NCBI GenBank assembly: GCA_021904315.1
Contig: CM038923.1
Span: forward strand, 15,444,038-15,508,037
Length of the DNA stretch: 64,000 nucleotides
Reading direction: 5' to 3'
Source of the DNA: Sphagnum magellanicum
Taxonomy: Eukaryota; Streptophyta; Sphagnopsida; Sphagnales; Sphagnaceae
The notes beneath the pieces are model-generated. The model searched no databases and was not told the DNA's origin. It saw only the letters and a list, made by a program, of their open reading frames with translations. The position numbers and the translations under genes are program-made. This document shows, piece by piece, positions 37,057 to 48,579 of the stretch (position 1 is its first letter; every line of letters starts with the position of its first letter).

Positions 37057-40000
37057 TTATCCCTCAGCATACACATACTCCTACAGTGGAGTCTATGAAT
37101 TTTACAAGGTAGCACCAAGCTACCGAGAGTGAGAACCCAAAAGGTTTCTGTTAGAAATCACCCTTGTTCTGGGATCTGTCCCAAGAGCCCCATCCCCATT
37201 GATCTCCAGGTCATGCCTGCACACAGGATATCACACTGGTCAGCCAATGGACCCTCTTGAATTACTATAGACTTGTCCTACTGGAACCAGCCATCATACA
37301 CACCATCATAGCCCAAAAAGCTTTGGCCTGTGGCATATGCAGATAAAAGACCACCATTCTCACATCATCCAACCAATACAGTCAAAAGTATCCACTTCTC
37401 AGTCACAAGATTGTTGTCAATCTCTGTACAGGTGATGCAATATATAAGACTCAAGCATGCCAAACTAGCACAGGAGCCTGTCCATCCCCATCAAAGACAA
37501 GTCTATGACATTGCAGAGAAAAATCTGCAATAACATATTGAAAGTAACTCTTATGTCAGTTCTGGTCAAATCAAAACAAAACAATAGGAGAAAGAATGGA
37601 CCTAAGCTTGTGACTGTCAATCACAAAATATCACATCATGATCTTCATCATGCATGGCAGCAACTATGTGCAATGACTTCCCATTCAATCATCAGCTCCC
37701 AACACTTGTTATGGATAAGTATATAATAATCTGCTCAATATCTTCAGGCCAACACTTAAGAAAATGTATTTCATCAGTACTTTCTGTTGCATTTCCAGAA
37801 GCAACAGGAAGACTAGTCATGATGTGGTCAGCACCAAAGAGACATCAAAAAAACCAAAAGTCAAAAGTCACTTCCAAAGATAGCAAACACTCATGTCACT
37901 CCATTGCAATATGACATACATATCCTCATAAATAATCAGAACTCTGGACTGTCCATCACAGACATTGAATTTGGCATCAAACTCCCCCAATGAATCTGTC
38001 AAAACAATAACATAAGTGCAAGTGGTGGAAGGTTCGAGATGTACTGGAACACGAAATCAGGGATTGTCAACTGCTCGCGAGGAACATATCTGAAGAGCTC
38101 CAATAACCTTTCCACATACACAACCTTTTTCCAGACCTGTCAACACCAGCATCAGACCCATCAGAAAGGCTTATCAAGGATCTATGGCTTCCAGTGACTT
38201 CTCAAGCAGGTTGGCAAGCACCAGGAATACAGGAAACAGCCTATGGTGGTATAAATTTCAACCTTCCTTCCTTCAGTGATACCAAGGTGGTTGGTTTGCC
38301 ACCATAGTAGACCATACAGTAGCTACCCATAAAGGACTTGCTTTAAGAACCTATAACATAATCACCATAGACTAATCAAGAGAATTTGTGTTCAACCTCA
38401 GGGTCCACAAACAACTGTAGCGCAATCGCTGTAGCCCTCAGACCCAGTGTTGGATGCAACATGTATATTGCCTGCCATAAAATTCCACATCACAAATAAG
38501 AGTGATAATTCAGCAAGAGGATGGTCATAATAACTTCAAGGATGCAAAATACTAGACCATTGCATTTGCTAACTGAACTTGCACAGATTAGACATCCAAA
38601 TCTAACATATCACAGTCTAAAAAGGTCATTGTAGACCAGATCCCAACTCAAAGTACTCTTCATGCTCACCATTGTGTTCTAGTCAACCAAGGAGAAAACA
38701 TTTTGTTTATTATGAGCATATTGCTTGACATACATGCAGGTTATGCTTGTGCTTCTGGCCCAAAATCTGTTGGAGACGCTTCACCCAACCCAAGTCCGGT
38801 TGCCTGGTCAGAGAGAGTAAGACACCAGATCAATATTTCCACCAACCAAATATGCTATGGAAGCAGACATGCAGCATTTAAGCTGCCCACAGCTGCCAAT
38901 GGAACACAAACCTGCAGGAAGGAGAGCAGGGAGGAAAAGTCCAGCAACAGAAATTGCAGGAAAACTTGTTAGCTTGAAAACATGACATGCAATCCATAGA
39001 AAGTAACCCCAATTGCAAACACTTACAGCTGAAGGGAGGCAGCTGAATGGAAATACACAATTGTGTAAGGCCTGTTAATGACAGCCTCAAATTCCTGCAA
39101 AATGTCAAATCAGAAGGTGTCCTCATTGACGCATCATGAGCATAAGCATCAAAGATGTGTTGTGGCAACATCTCATCATAATAAAGATCTTCCTCAGGTC
39201 ATTCCTGGAGGAAAAATCAGGTGCAAACTCAAGTTGACCATTCTTAGATGGAAATCAGTGCCAAGCTCAGAAGGTTTGAAGGCATCCAATTCCTTCAAAC
39301 ATATTCTACTGATTATAAAGCTGATTGCAGCAAGAATCCAAGGATAAAAAATTTAAACAAAGAGAGTACATATAAGAAAGTCCAGAATAACTGCTCAGCA
39401 TAAAGAAATGGGGCAAAGGTAACAAACCTTTATGACATAAAGAGCAAAACGCTCAAGATCAAGACAGCGAAGAAGGAAGTGGGCACCCACAACCACCATC
39501 ACTGGTCGCCCATCCACATCAATGCCACCCCGATATCTAGAATGCAACTCCCCACAAAAAATTAGCTTGCACAGTTATAGGCACAGGCACAGAAAAAGGT
39601 AGACAGGTAAAGTGGAAGCTGGAGTTCTGTACTGTACTGTGCAAGAAAAAAGTCAAAAACCATTTCAAAAGGGCCTTTTCACAGGTTATAGGTTAGAGCA
39701 TACAAAATTTTCATCTCTGCAACTTCCATCAGGTTCAAAGCATTTGCCCTCGCTAGAAATCGTGCATGAAGTGAATTCTGCTCTGGTACACTCAATGCAG
39801 GGGCACCAATGCCCCCAAGACCAACCCATTTACCCCAAGCCCACCCTGCCTGTGCTTGTGCAGCTTTCTCCCACTGCTCTTTCCGTCTTTGATCGGGATC
39901 TCGTATCATTGACATGAATGATGGATCCACTAATGCATCAATTGGCTCATTCCTGTAACAGACAATGATTTAAAGCTATAGTGTTTCTGAACTGTGCATC

Positions 40001-43000
40001 TTTGACTGCAGTGATGTTTACTGAAATCTATCAATCTGTGAATGCTCTTTCCCCCACAATCCTGGTGAAGAACAATGAAGAAATCAAGCCTGGAACCACC
40101 ATCTAAAGTAATGATGAACCCACCTGTTGCTAGGCATAGAGTGGGAGTGGTGAGGATTAGTCACATCATCCAAGAGAGGGGCTATACTGACAGGCGAACT
40201 TGCAGGTAGAGCTGATATTCGGATCTTTCTCTCTGATATGACTGTTTCTCCATTTTCATCACCAACATCAGTTGGCAGCTTGGTAGCTGCAACCTGCTCC
40301 TCATAAGCATCCCTTGGGAAGTACAGAGGCAGTAGCCTGCACAAAAATCCACATTTGAAGTGGTTATGAATGACCCTACATACAGAGGAATCCAATGTCA
40401 CCTCATGCAAAAGTCCTGGTCACCAGGATGAGAGTAAAGGCAAGTCCCACTTGAAATATTGTTGAGCTGTAAAATGTACAGAAAACCTCATAAGCATTCC
40501 AGATCACATCACACGAATTGTCTTAGTACATGACTCCCTCCCTGCATGCAAGGTTTTAGGACCAGGGACTATTTGTGTATGTGAAAGCACGACCTACCTA
40601 TTACAAACAGCTAGAGGCACTGCAATCCCAAGATCTATTACAAAGCTGGCATTGTTTACATACCATCAACACTGTAAATACCTTTTGTAGATTTCTGAAT
40701 CAGTAGAAGACGATGTGCAAAAAACAACTGCAGTGATTCTATCATGATGCTTCTCCAAGAACCGACGGACAGTGCCTGGTCACATTTTCAAAGTTCAAAT
40801 TAAAATGGGAGGAGGTCAAACATAAATACAATGTCACAATTCCAGGCAGATATCATGATTTGTCAACAACAGAAATTTGTGGCTCAAGCTCAGCTAGTAA
40901 AGAAGGCAACTTACGGATGGCCACATGTGCAGCAGGTTCTCGAGGATAGCCTTTAGATTCAGTGTAAATGCACCCCATAGCAATACTGAAGGCATTACAA
41001 GGGATTAAAAGCATCAGTGTAGGACAATCTGAAGGTCATCTCCACTCACTCCTTGAAACTTACTACACCAGATGATACCATGCTATGGACACCACCAAAT
41101 TCCCCCACCTTTACCAACAGTTGGAGCACTCTGTGTAAACTCTGTACCACATATGTTGTTCTAACAGCTTCACTTGGGGATGGCCAAGTTGATTCTAAAT
41201 TTGTGATCAAATGGACTAACCTATTTGCAAGCCAAATACTCTGTGATACTGGAAGTGAAAAAGCCATGGGCAAGTATGGTAACAAGATACACTGGAAATC
41301 TAAAATAAAAATGTCCAACCAAGTATCAAACCAGAATAAGTTTAGCATAGGAGAGCCTTCTATTTACAGAACGTTGCATTGTACCCCAACAATAGAAAAA
41401 TAGGTGGGAAGGCCAACCTTTCCAGATCCTGTTCAATAAGAAGTTCCAAGCAGGAACGGTAGCAATGGCTGAGGGCATTCTCTGCAGCTGTGTGGTACTT
41501 CACTGCATACCTAGGTCCAACAGTGTGTATTACCCGCCTACAGAAAAATGCAAATCACATTATTTCAACAAGCTCTCCTTCACAGCATAAAAATGTTCAG
41601 AACACCTATCTGAGCTGCCAAAAACTGAACAAGAAATTGGAAACTTTGAAACCAGCAATAGGAGCAGATCCAAATTCAATGACTGTAATATAGCCTACTG
41701 AAATAATGACTCTGTCCTGATGAATAAACATATTGCAAGAGATGTTGCACCTTGCTGGTAAATCATAAGCACTGGTAACTTTGGCAAGTCCAGTTCGACA
41801 GCCTCCCTGCAGCATAATGACAAGCTAATTCAATGCACCAACTTGCTTGACATCTCCATTAAATATGAAAAGAGGAAACCAAAAAGAAGAATACTAACAG
41901 ATCAGGGAACCAACTTCACATAAAGCAGGGTGAAATTGAAATAAGGAAATAACTCCAAGTAATAATTTCTCAGAGACATTTAGCTCCAAGATTGAAAGAT
42001 ATATCAACTTACCAACATTGCACACTCCTCAGCAAGCCCAGGTCCAGCAGCAGCATGCAAACCGGGACTGCTATGTGCCTCATCCAGACCCTGGAAAGGA
42101 CAGAGAGTAGCAGATAGTGAATACCCTCAAGCATGATGCGCAGATTTCAAAGTTGCTCCTGGCCAACCTCAGCAGAACTTATGAAGTGCTCACATCATCC
42201 ATAAACCCATATGCTGGCTTTTTATCCACTGGACAAGAAACATGTGAATTTGACATATTGAGCCCAACATAAGAAAAGGACTCTGCCTCCCCAATAAAAG
42301 TCCTTCAGCCCTGAACTAATACCTTCCAGTACCTTAAACTACATATCCAACCAAATATCTTACATGTCCCCAGACCATTTGGTTTCATCCATGTCTTTGA
42401 AATCCTACATGACTGTGCCCATCATACTCCTTAAGGCTAAAACTGACATGTACGTCTATCAGATAAACACACCTTCATTGCAGAAACCAGACTAGCCATA
42501 CCTCATTGGTAGAATTGACAACAGCATCAACTTCTAAAGCCCATGGTGTCCCTTTCCAGCAGTACACCTTTGAGTTCACCTCATGATTTAATGGGAACTT
42601 AGAAACTATCCCATAGTTGGCTCTCCCATTTTCTGTGCCTGTCCACAATATCATCTATAAGCACACAACTTACAATAAACCCTGCCAATATACAGTACTT
42701 CAAGTGCATGCACCCTGAACCTTTTCAATTGAAACAATTGAGGCAACACACATCCACTTACTACTAAATTCCATGACATACAGAAATATGCCAAAGCATT
42801 AGCTCCAGCTGAGGGCCATAGTTTTTTGTACCAGAAGAACAGACTTGACAAGATAATGTGCCAATTCAACTAACAGACCAATGCTCTGCAGTAAAACAAG
42901 ATGGCACACATCCATAATATTGATTGTTTAGGAACCTCAATTCATCATGTACAAGACATGAAGAAAAATGTAACCTGCCCAGAAGGAATTTAGGTAGCAC

Positions 43001-43976
43001 ACAACCCTAACCCTAATTTCTCTTCAAGCAAAGTCATCTAATGCCATTGTGCAAAAGTCCAATTTCACTTGCACAAATGTCATTTGATCACCTTTTCAAA
43101 CTCCACAGAATCAGTTCAAGCCCAGGATATATAGATATGTATCACTGCTCTCAGGTAATCAAATCCTGGCTTCATCTGAGCATTTCCATGTCACTCCTCA
43201 AGATTCATGACTATACTGAATTGCATCTGTGTGAATTACCAAAACTGTTTCCAAGATAAAATATTCCATGATATAAAAAATGTAATCCACACCTCTTGAA
43301 TCACAAAAGAAGAGGTCCACAAGTAGGGTGCTGAATATCATAACATTCTAGTAACCCTAAGCTTACAGAAACTATGGCAAACGAGATGTGAGCAGAAACT
43401 GCAGATAAAATCCATTATAAACCAGGTTCAGCTCCACAAAGGGACCTAAATAACCCCAGAGAGACTCTCACATACTTGTAACCCTGACGACCAATTTTGG
43501 GCATGCCTACTAGTCTGCCACTTCAGGGTTTAACAAACAAACCGAGAAGCAGACAAACAAAAACAGAATCCTGCACACTTTGCACGAGTGATGTTTTCCA
43601 GATTAGAAACAAGAGTCTTCCTAAGTGGTAGGCGTCGGTTTTGCAGTCCTGATCCACGGCATTAGGGTTTCAAGAATCAAGGCCGGGTTGACGAAGCAAG
43701 GCTTCGTGGATCGGGGTCTTGTTTTGCTTGGCAGGTTCCGGCTAAATAGGGGAGGGCAAGGGCGGGGCGTCAAGAAGTAAAGAGGCTAAAGCTTTGTGGG
43801 ATCATGGTACCGGATGTGAGTGGGTCGAGGAAGTCACGATCTGAGCCTCCGTCTGAGAGGCTGGAGCTGGCGGTAGGAGACAGTCGTTCCTGCTCAATCC
43901 ACCGAGGTACCTGCTCCAACTTCACGGTGTGCTGCTCCGCGGGCCCGCTGCGGTTGCTCATCGCTCGGCCGTACAT
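37057..43976 (-). CDS. GDAP2: macro-domain plus SEC14 (CRAL-TRIO) protein, GDAP2-like, 16 exons
   Basis: Exons, 5' to 3' (high to low): 43811-43976, 42502-42638, 42013-42090, 41751-41806, 41418-41537, 40915-40985, 40682-40775, 40124-40336, 39704-39952, 39428-39536, 39027-39094, 38734-38803, 38397-38471, 38045-38136, 37162-37216 and 37057-37080. All introns are GT-AG, all phases fit, and the sum is 1,677 nt (558 aa), close to plant homologues. A VPRW motif lies near residue 24. The macro domain is about 72-220, with the ADP-ribose-pocket motif VVNSTNE (95-101), a Gly-rich GLHAAAGPGL loop (111-120) and HTVGP (150-154). A linker with LPLYFPRD (243-250) and RRKEQWEK follows, then the SEC14 lobe, about 385-535 (VMVVVGAHFLLRCLDLERF, IVYFHSAASLQ, VPREQLTIPDFVFQ). 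Family members bind nucleic acid, ADP-ribose-like ligands or lipids, so the activity is not certain. No damage is seen. Confidence 0.95.
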
Positions 43977-44260
43977 GCTTGCGCCCCGATCCTTCCCGAC
44001 GCGCTCATTCCTCGTCTCCCGCTCTTCTTCTCCTTCGATCGCAGATGAACTCGGATATCACCATGTGCACACCACCACCACCACCACCACCACCACCAGC
44101 CAGCAGCAACCCGGGTACCCCACTCGCCGCACACAGTGCCGGGTTGCTTGCAGTACCAGGACCACTTGCCGCACACAATGTAGACTAAATCTGAATTCCT
44201 TCCAACTGGACACCCAACTCTTTACCCCGTTCACACCACCTGCCTACATCCATCTCCAAG
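43560..44260 (-). promoter_or_regulatory. CpG-rich 5' end of the macro-SEC14 gene
   Basis: CpG dinucleotides are concentrated around exon 1 and the upstream leader, unlike the CpG-poor gene body and intergenic DNA. A (CAC)n run (about 44,068-44,098) lies about 100 bases upstream of the ATG and is probably in the 5' UTR or core promoter. No TATA box was singled out, which fits a constitutively expressed CpG-rich promoter; that is inference. Confidence 0.5.
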
Positions 44261-44329
44261 GTGTGAATAGGGAAAAGCAGAATATCTAATTTTTCCACTT
44301 AATATTATTTTTTTGATTGATCAATTTGT

Positions 44330-44960
44330 GGGATGCACTCTAATGTTTTATATTTATCACCCAAATTCATTAGCCAATAAACTCAGATGCCCCAACTTCA
44401 CAAGCCAATTGTCATAATTAAACTTCACAAATCTCAAATCTAAGCCTAATTTTTTAAGTTCATATGTTTTAGTAAAATTTGTGAGATACATTCCAATTTT
44501 TTATTTTCATGCCCCAACTTCACAAGCCAATTTTCATAATTAAACTTCACAAATCTCGAATCTAAGCTTAATTTTTTAAGTTCATATGTTTTAGTAAAAT
44601 TTGTGAGATACATTCCAATTTTTTATTTTCATGCCCCAACTTCACGAGCCAATTTTCATAGTTAAACTTCACAAATTTCAAATCTAAGATTTTTCTTCTA
44701 GTTAAATTTTTTTTTAATAAATTTGTGGGATATATCCTAATGTTTTATTTTGATGACCCAACTCCATTAGCCAAATTCATAATTTGAAAACCTTACAAGT
44801 CTCAAATCTAAGATTAATTCTTTACATTTATATATTTTAAATTAATTTGTGGGATATTTACTAGTGTTTTATTTTGATTTAATTTTGATGACCTGAACCT
44901 TATTAGCCAAATTCCATAATTAAACTTCATAAATCTTGAATCTAAGATACGGTACATGGA
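44330..44960 (+). repeat. five-copy tandem repeat, period about 122 bp, upstream of the macro-SEC14 gene
   Basis: Units begin near 44,386, 44,509, 44,631, 44,752 and 44,887 with ATGCCCCAACTTCAC or a diverged form. They continue with AGCCAATT, CATAATTAAACTTCA, AATCTCAAATCTAAG and TTGTGAGATACATTCC. The second and third copies are almost identical and the outer ones decayed, which suggests stepwise expansion from the middle. The array starts roughly 350-400 bases upstream of the gene's ATG. Confidence 0.9.
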
Positions 44961-45713
44961 AACTTCAAATGCATGAACTTACTTGGCATGTAACTAGAAG
45001 ATTCTATTGTCTCAAATTTCAAGATAAGATATTGGGATTAAGCAAATAGATCAATAAAACTTAAATAATGAAACATAGTGAATAGTAATACCACTAAAGT
45101 GATTGTTTAAATGAATGTACAACTAAGAAATCTAGTTTACATCCATAATGTTTTATGAATCATTTATTGATCAATGTATGCAATTGTCATGAAAACAACC
45201 TAATGAATAATCAACATGCTAACATGGATTGTTCAATAAAGATTAATTGTATAACTTAGCAAGGGAAAGTAAGCAAAGATATGAAATTAACCTTGTGATG
45301 CAATATGTGCTTAAAATGTAATAGTAAAACCTATATGTAAAATTCCAATAGGTCATTTGTTAATTGTTGCAAAAGATGTTGAGCTGTTTTGCATGACATT
45401 TTTTTGCTATCAATGAATGAAAATTTCAAATAAGTTTGTTTAGTTTAACCTTCTAATAGAATATAATATTGGTGAATCTCAATAAGTTCAACATTTCATT
45501 AAATTTTCTTATATGATTCTATTTTTTTTAAGTGAGAATGATGTGTGTCTAAAATATGGAATAGCAAATAAAAACCTTTTTTCCCCTCAAGTTTGAGTTT
45601 TTATAACTTGTGCCATTCTTAGTTTTTTAATTATTTTTAAACATAATATGAATTCAAGCACTTGAAAGTCAAAACGAGTGTTAGAAGGTGTTTAATAATG
45701 TGTATATTATAAC

Positions 45714-46623
45714 TAGTGTTGTGTCTATAACTGGTTTAAGACTTACACTATGTGTAAGTGTTTAATATCCATTTATGTTTGTGTAAGTGTAAATGTAAAA
45801 TAAGAGACATGTAAAGGTAAGTGTAAAATCATGTAAATCTATTTTATGTTATGTAAAACAATGTAAGTGTAAAATTAAATATATTTATATGATTTTACAA
45901 GGTCGTATAAAACAAACACATTTATATGATTTTATGTAACTATGAAAACAATGTAAAAAATGTGATTTTTACTTGGGGATGGATGGGATTTCAAAATGTT
46001 TTTGGTGATAGGCCAACCAAATGACCCATTGCAAAAAAACAAAAACAAACCCAACAAAACATTTTTGCTTTGGGAACATCACAATTAATTAAACTAATTA
46101 ATATGAATCACAATAAATACAATAAATACCTAAGCTTTTATAAAAATTACAATGAGGAATATTCAATAATAAACGTTCTACTCAAACAATGAGGTGGAAC
46201 AAAATGTGCATTCAAGGTATTCGTTGGAATAAAACCATCATAATCCCATATTGGTAGAAAATCCTAATGTTTGGGAAATATTAAAGTATCATGCAAGGCC
46301 AATCAAAGTGGCTCATTGCAAAATAATAAAATTGTCCTTTGGATGCATCCACAACTAATAAATAAGGATTTGCAAGAAGATGTGGCCATTAAGCGTATAT
46401 AACATGTACATTTACGTGCCACCAAAATATTTACACAAGTCATGTAAATGTATTTGACAAATATTTACATTGGTCTCATGTAAATGTTTTTAAAAATTAT
46501 ACATGACAATAATATAAGTGTAAGTGTAAAAAGTTTGGATGTGTAACTATAAATGAATTACACTTAACACAAGATTTACAAGCTATATGTATACAACTAT
46601 TGGCACTTACATGCACAACACCA
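45714..46623. mobile_element. 910-bp non-autonomous hAT-type element with perfect 8-bp target duplication
   Basis: The left end reads TAGTGTTGTG and the right end, on the other strand, TGGTGTTGTG. Both are flanked by the identical octamer ATTATAAC (45,706-45,713 and 46,624-46,631). An 8-bp duplication of nTnnnnAn form is a hallmark of hAT insertion. Sub-terminal DNA is rich in GTGTAAGTGTAAA/TTTACACTTACAC motifs. No transposase frame is present. Parts of the same sequence recur in the other orientation at 57,900-58,030 (terminal part) and 63,040-63,362 (middle part). Confidence 0.8.
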
Positions 46624-46677
46624 ATTATAACCCAAGGTTGTCCTTCCAATTACAAATATATATAAACTAGTGTTGGC

Positions 46678-46890
46678 CTCTTATTGAGTTTTGATCAGAG
46701 TATTAGCTCAATTATGAATCCGGTTGTTAATAACCTATTGGTCAATTATTGATTTTTTTTTATGACAAGGTAATAACCTAACCAATTGGCATTAAATTTC
46801 AAAATCTAATAACCTACCTAGATGACCTGGATGATATTCAGGTACATAGGTTATCGATCCTAAAACACTAAAAAAAATAATGATAAAATA
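46678..46890 (-). mobile_element. truncated, inverted copy of the 34.8-kb hAT-type element
   Basis: It begins TAGTGTTGGCC and follows the reverse complement of the 34,810-35,268 element: TTGAGTTTTGA, GTTAATAACCTA, TTATTGATTTTTT, TAACCTACCTAGATGACC and the AATAATGATAAA region. The far terminus is missing. Confidence 0.7.
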
Positions 46891-46916
46891 CCAACAAAAC
46901 AGAACCGAAAAAAAAT

Positions 46917-47454
46917 CTTCAAAAAATCCTCAAAAGGGAACCAAAATCCTTCAAGATATTATAACTCTAAAACGAATCTCAAGTTTCAACACATGCGAAA
47001 ATATCATCTTTCAAAAATCCTCATATAAAACTAGACGTATTATTTATTGCCTAGGGGCCAAAATCCCTTAAATTACTATATCTAATATATTAATTCAACA
47101 AGTCTGTCTATCAATCTGTGACTTTCACCGCGCCGTTATTTGTAGGGTAGGTAGTAGGTACCTACTAGCCTAGGTCACAAAGCCTGTTGAAGCTACGGGA
47201 TCATCCTAGGTACCTATCACCTTACCCTAGACCGGACCAGATAGGACCCCGAAGGCAATCAGTCAATCTCCCGAGAACGGCACCCAGGCCACTGACATTT
47301 GTTTGAAAAGAATTTTTTTTTTAAAAAACCAAAAACATCAACCAAACATTGTTGAAATAACACACATGTGCATTATGCACAGGGTTCACACTAGTACTCT
47401 ATCATGAATCTAAACACACAATATCCTTGCCTTGGTAGGCAAGGCCAATAAAAT
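46917..47454 (-). repeat. interspersed repeat, copy 2, split by an insertion
   Basis: The segments 46,917-47,081 and 47,403-47,454 align, inverted, with the uninterrupted copy at 10,340-10,570. The two are separated by about 313 unrelated bases, listed separately. Confidence 0.75.
47082..47394. mobile_element. 313-bp nested insertion with near-perfect 8-bp target duplication
   Basis: It is flanked by TACTATAT (47,074-47,081) and TACTCTAT (47,395-47,402), seven of eight identical. It interrupts a repeat whose intact form is at 10.34 kb. The inserted DNA is GC-richer than its host, contains TAGGTACCTA-type motifs, and ends CTAATATATT on one side and TTCACACTAG on the other. The 8-bp duplication suggests an hAT-like or similar DNA transposon, but the inverted ends are weak. 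Confidence 0.6.
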
Positions 47455-47644
47455 CAGTAACACAAACCCACCTCTTGATGTTGATAGTATGGTGGGATGC
47501 TCTTCAAGTTTCTCAACATTTCAATTCTCACAGTAAGACAGACATGTATCTCATTGGATCTCTTTGCTTCTCTCTTCCATCACTAGACTTCCTTCCAAGA
47601 CACACTCACTCTTTCAAGACCTCAAGTGGTGAGACCTGACAAAG

Positions 47645-47668
47645 AGAGAGAGAGAGAGAGAGAGAGCT
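47645..47668 (+). repeat. (GA)n microsatellite
   Basis: About twelve GA units. Confidence 0.85.
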
Positions 47669-47680
47669 GATGTACAAGAT

Positions 47681-48500
47681 TCACCCTGTCTCTCGCACAA
47701 CCAATTTTGGTGCTGCAAGGCCTTCTTCAGCAGGAGTTGCAAGAGTTGGGGAGTCACATGAAAACTGAAACTGTCCCCATTTCCATCCAGCAAATGCTGT
47801 AGTGCCTTCACTCAGGTCTCCAAAGATCTTCCACCCTTTGCTCCTTGCTGCAACAAGTACAACCCCGCTCCCTTTCATTCATAACCTCTAAAATATCAAC
47901 CCTGAAATGCCTGAGAAGTACTTCTTTACACAAGATTACTTTTTCTCACCTGGCTTGTGAACAGGTGCATGCAACAAAGCCATTGAAGTCTAGGCACATC
48001 TAGAACTCACTGAGCAAAATTCAGCACCATGGTTATGGCCTCCAGTCAAACACATACAGCTTCTGTAGACTGGCCTCAAATGTGTACTTCATATCAAGCA
48101 ACTGCACAATTGCACTATATAAACATCAGAACTTCGACACAAGGTGAGGAAGACCATATCTAGTGCCTGCCAAGACATCATATGCTATGGTCTCTTGGCA
48201 ACCTTAGAGCAAATGCCTTGTCCAAGGTATACAATGACCAGAACAACTTGGTTGCCTGATTCTTCCTGCAAGGACCCCTTTGAATTCCACATACACAACA
48301 GTTCCTAGGGTCAATGGAAACACAAGAACACAGACAGTTGCATTTGTCCAATTACTGCTTCTTTCTACAAATTGCATACATGACTCATTGAGCAAATCAT
48401 GGGCTTTCAAACTCACTGACAATCATTTATTTGAAACAGTTGTCTGTGACACACCTCCCTTTCCCATTCAAAGACACAATTTCTACTGGTAACTCAGGCT
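47681..48500 (-). other. exon-like but unrecognised segment
   Basis: On the complementary strand a 65-codon frame (47,681-47,878) contains GDLSEGTTAFAGWKWG, a peptide with the look of real coding sequence. A further exon-like stretch follows near 48.1-48.3 kb. No family was recognised. It lies just downstream of the GCP-like pseudogene fragments on the same strand and may be its 3' continuation or a remnant of another gene. Confidence 0.25.
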
Positions 48501-48579
48501 GTCCATGGAGAAACTTCAGCACTTTCAAGAATCCCAGTCATTAACATTGAAATAAGGTACAGACAGAGTAGCATGAGGA

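Noticed and set aside
37999-38044. Reading the macro-SEC14 frame straight through to a TGA at 37,999-38,001
   Set aside because: Splicing from CCA|GTACAT to GCAG|GCATGACC restores the family's HDLE-NG and DPRT motifs in frame, which is far better support.
43804-44289. 161-codon frame on the + strand
   Set aside because: It is antisense to exon 1 and the leader of the macro-SEC14 gene and runs through the CAC repeat.
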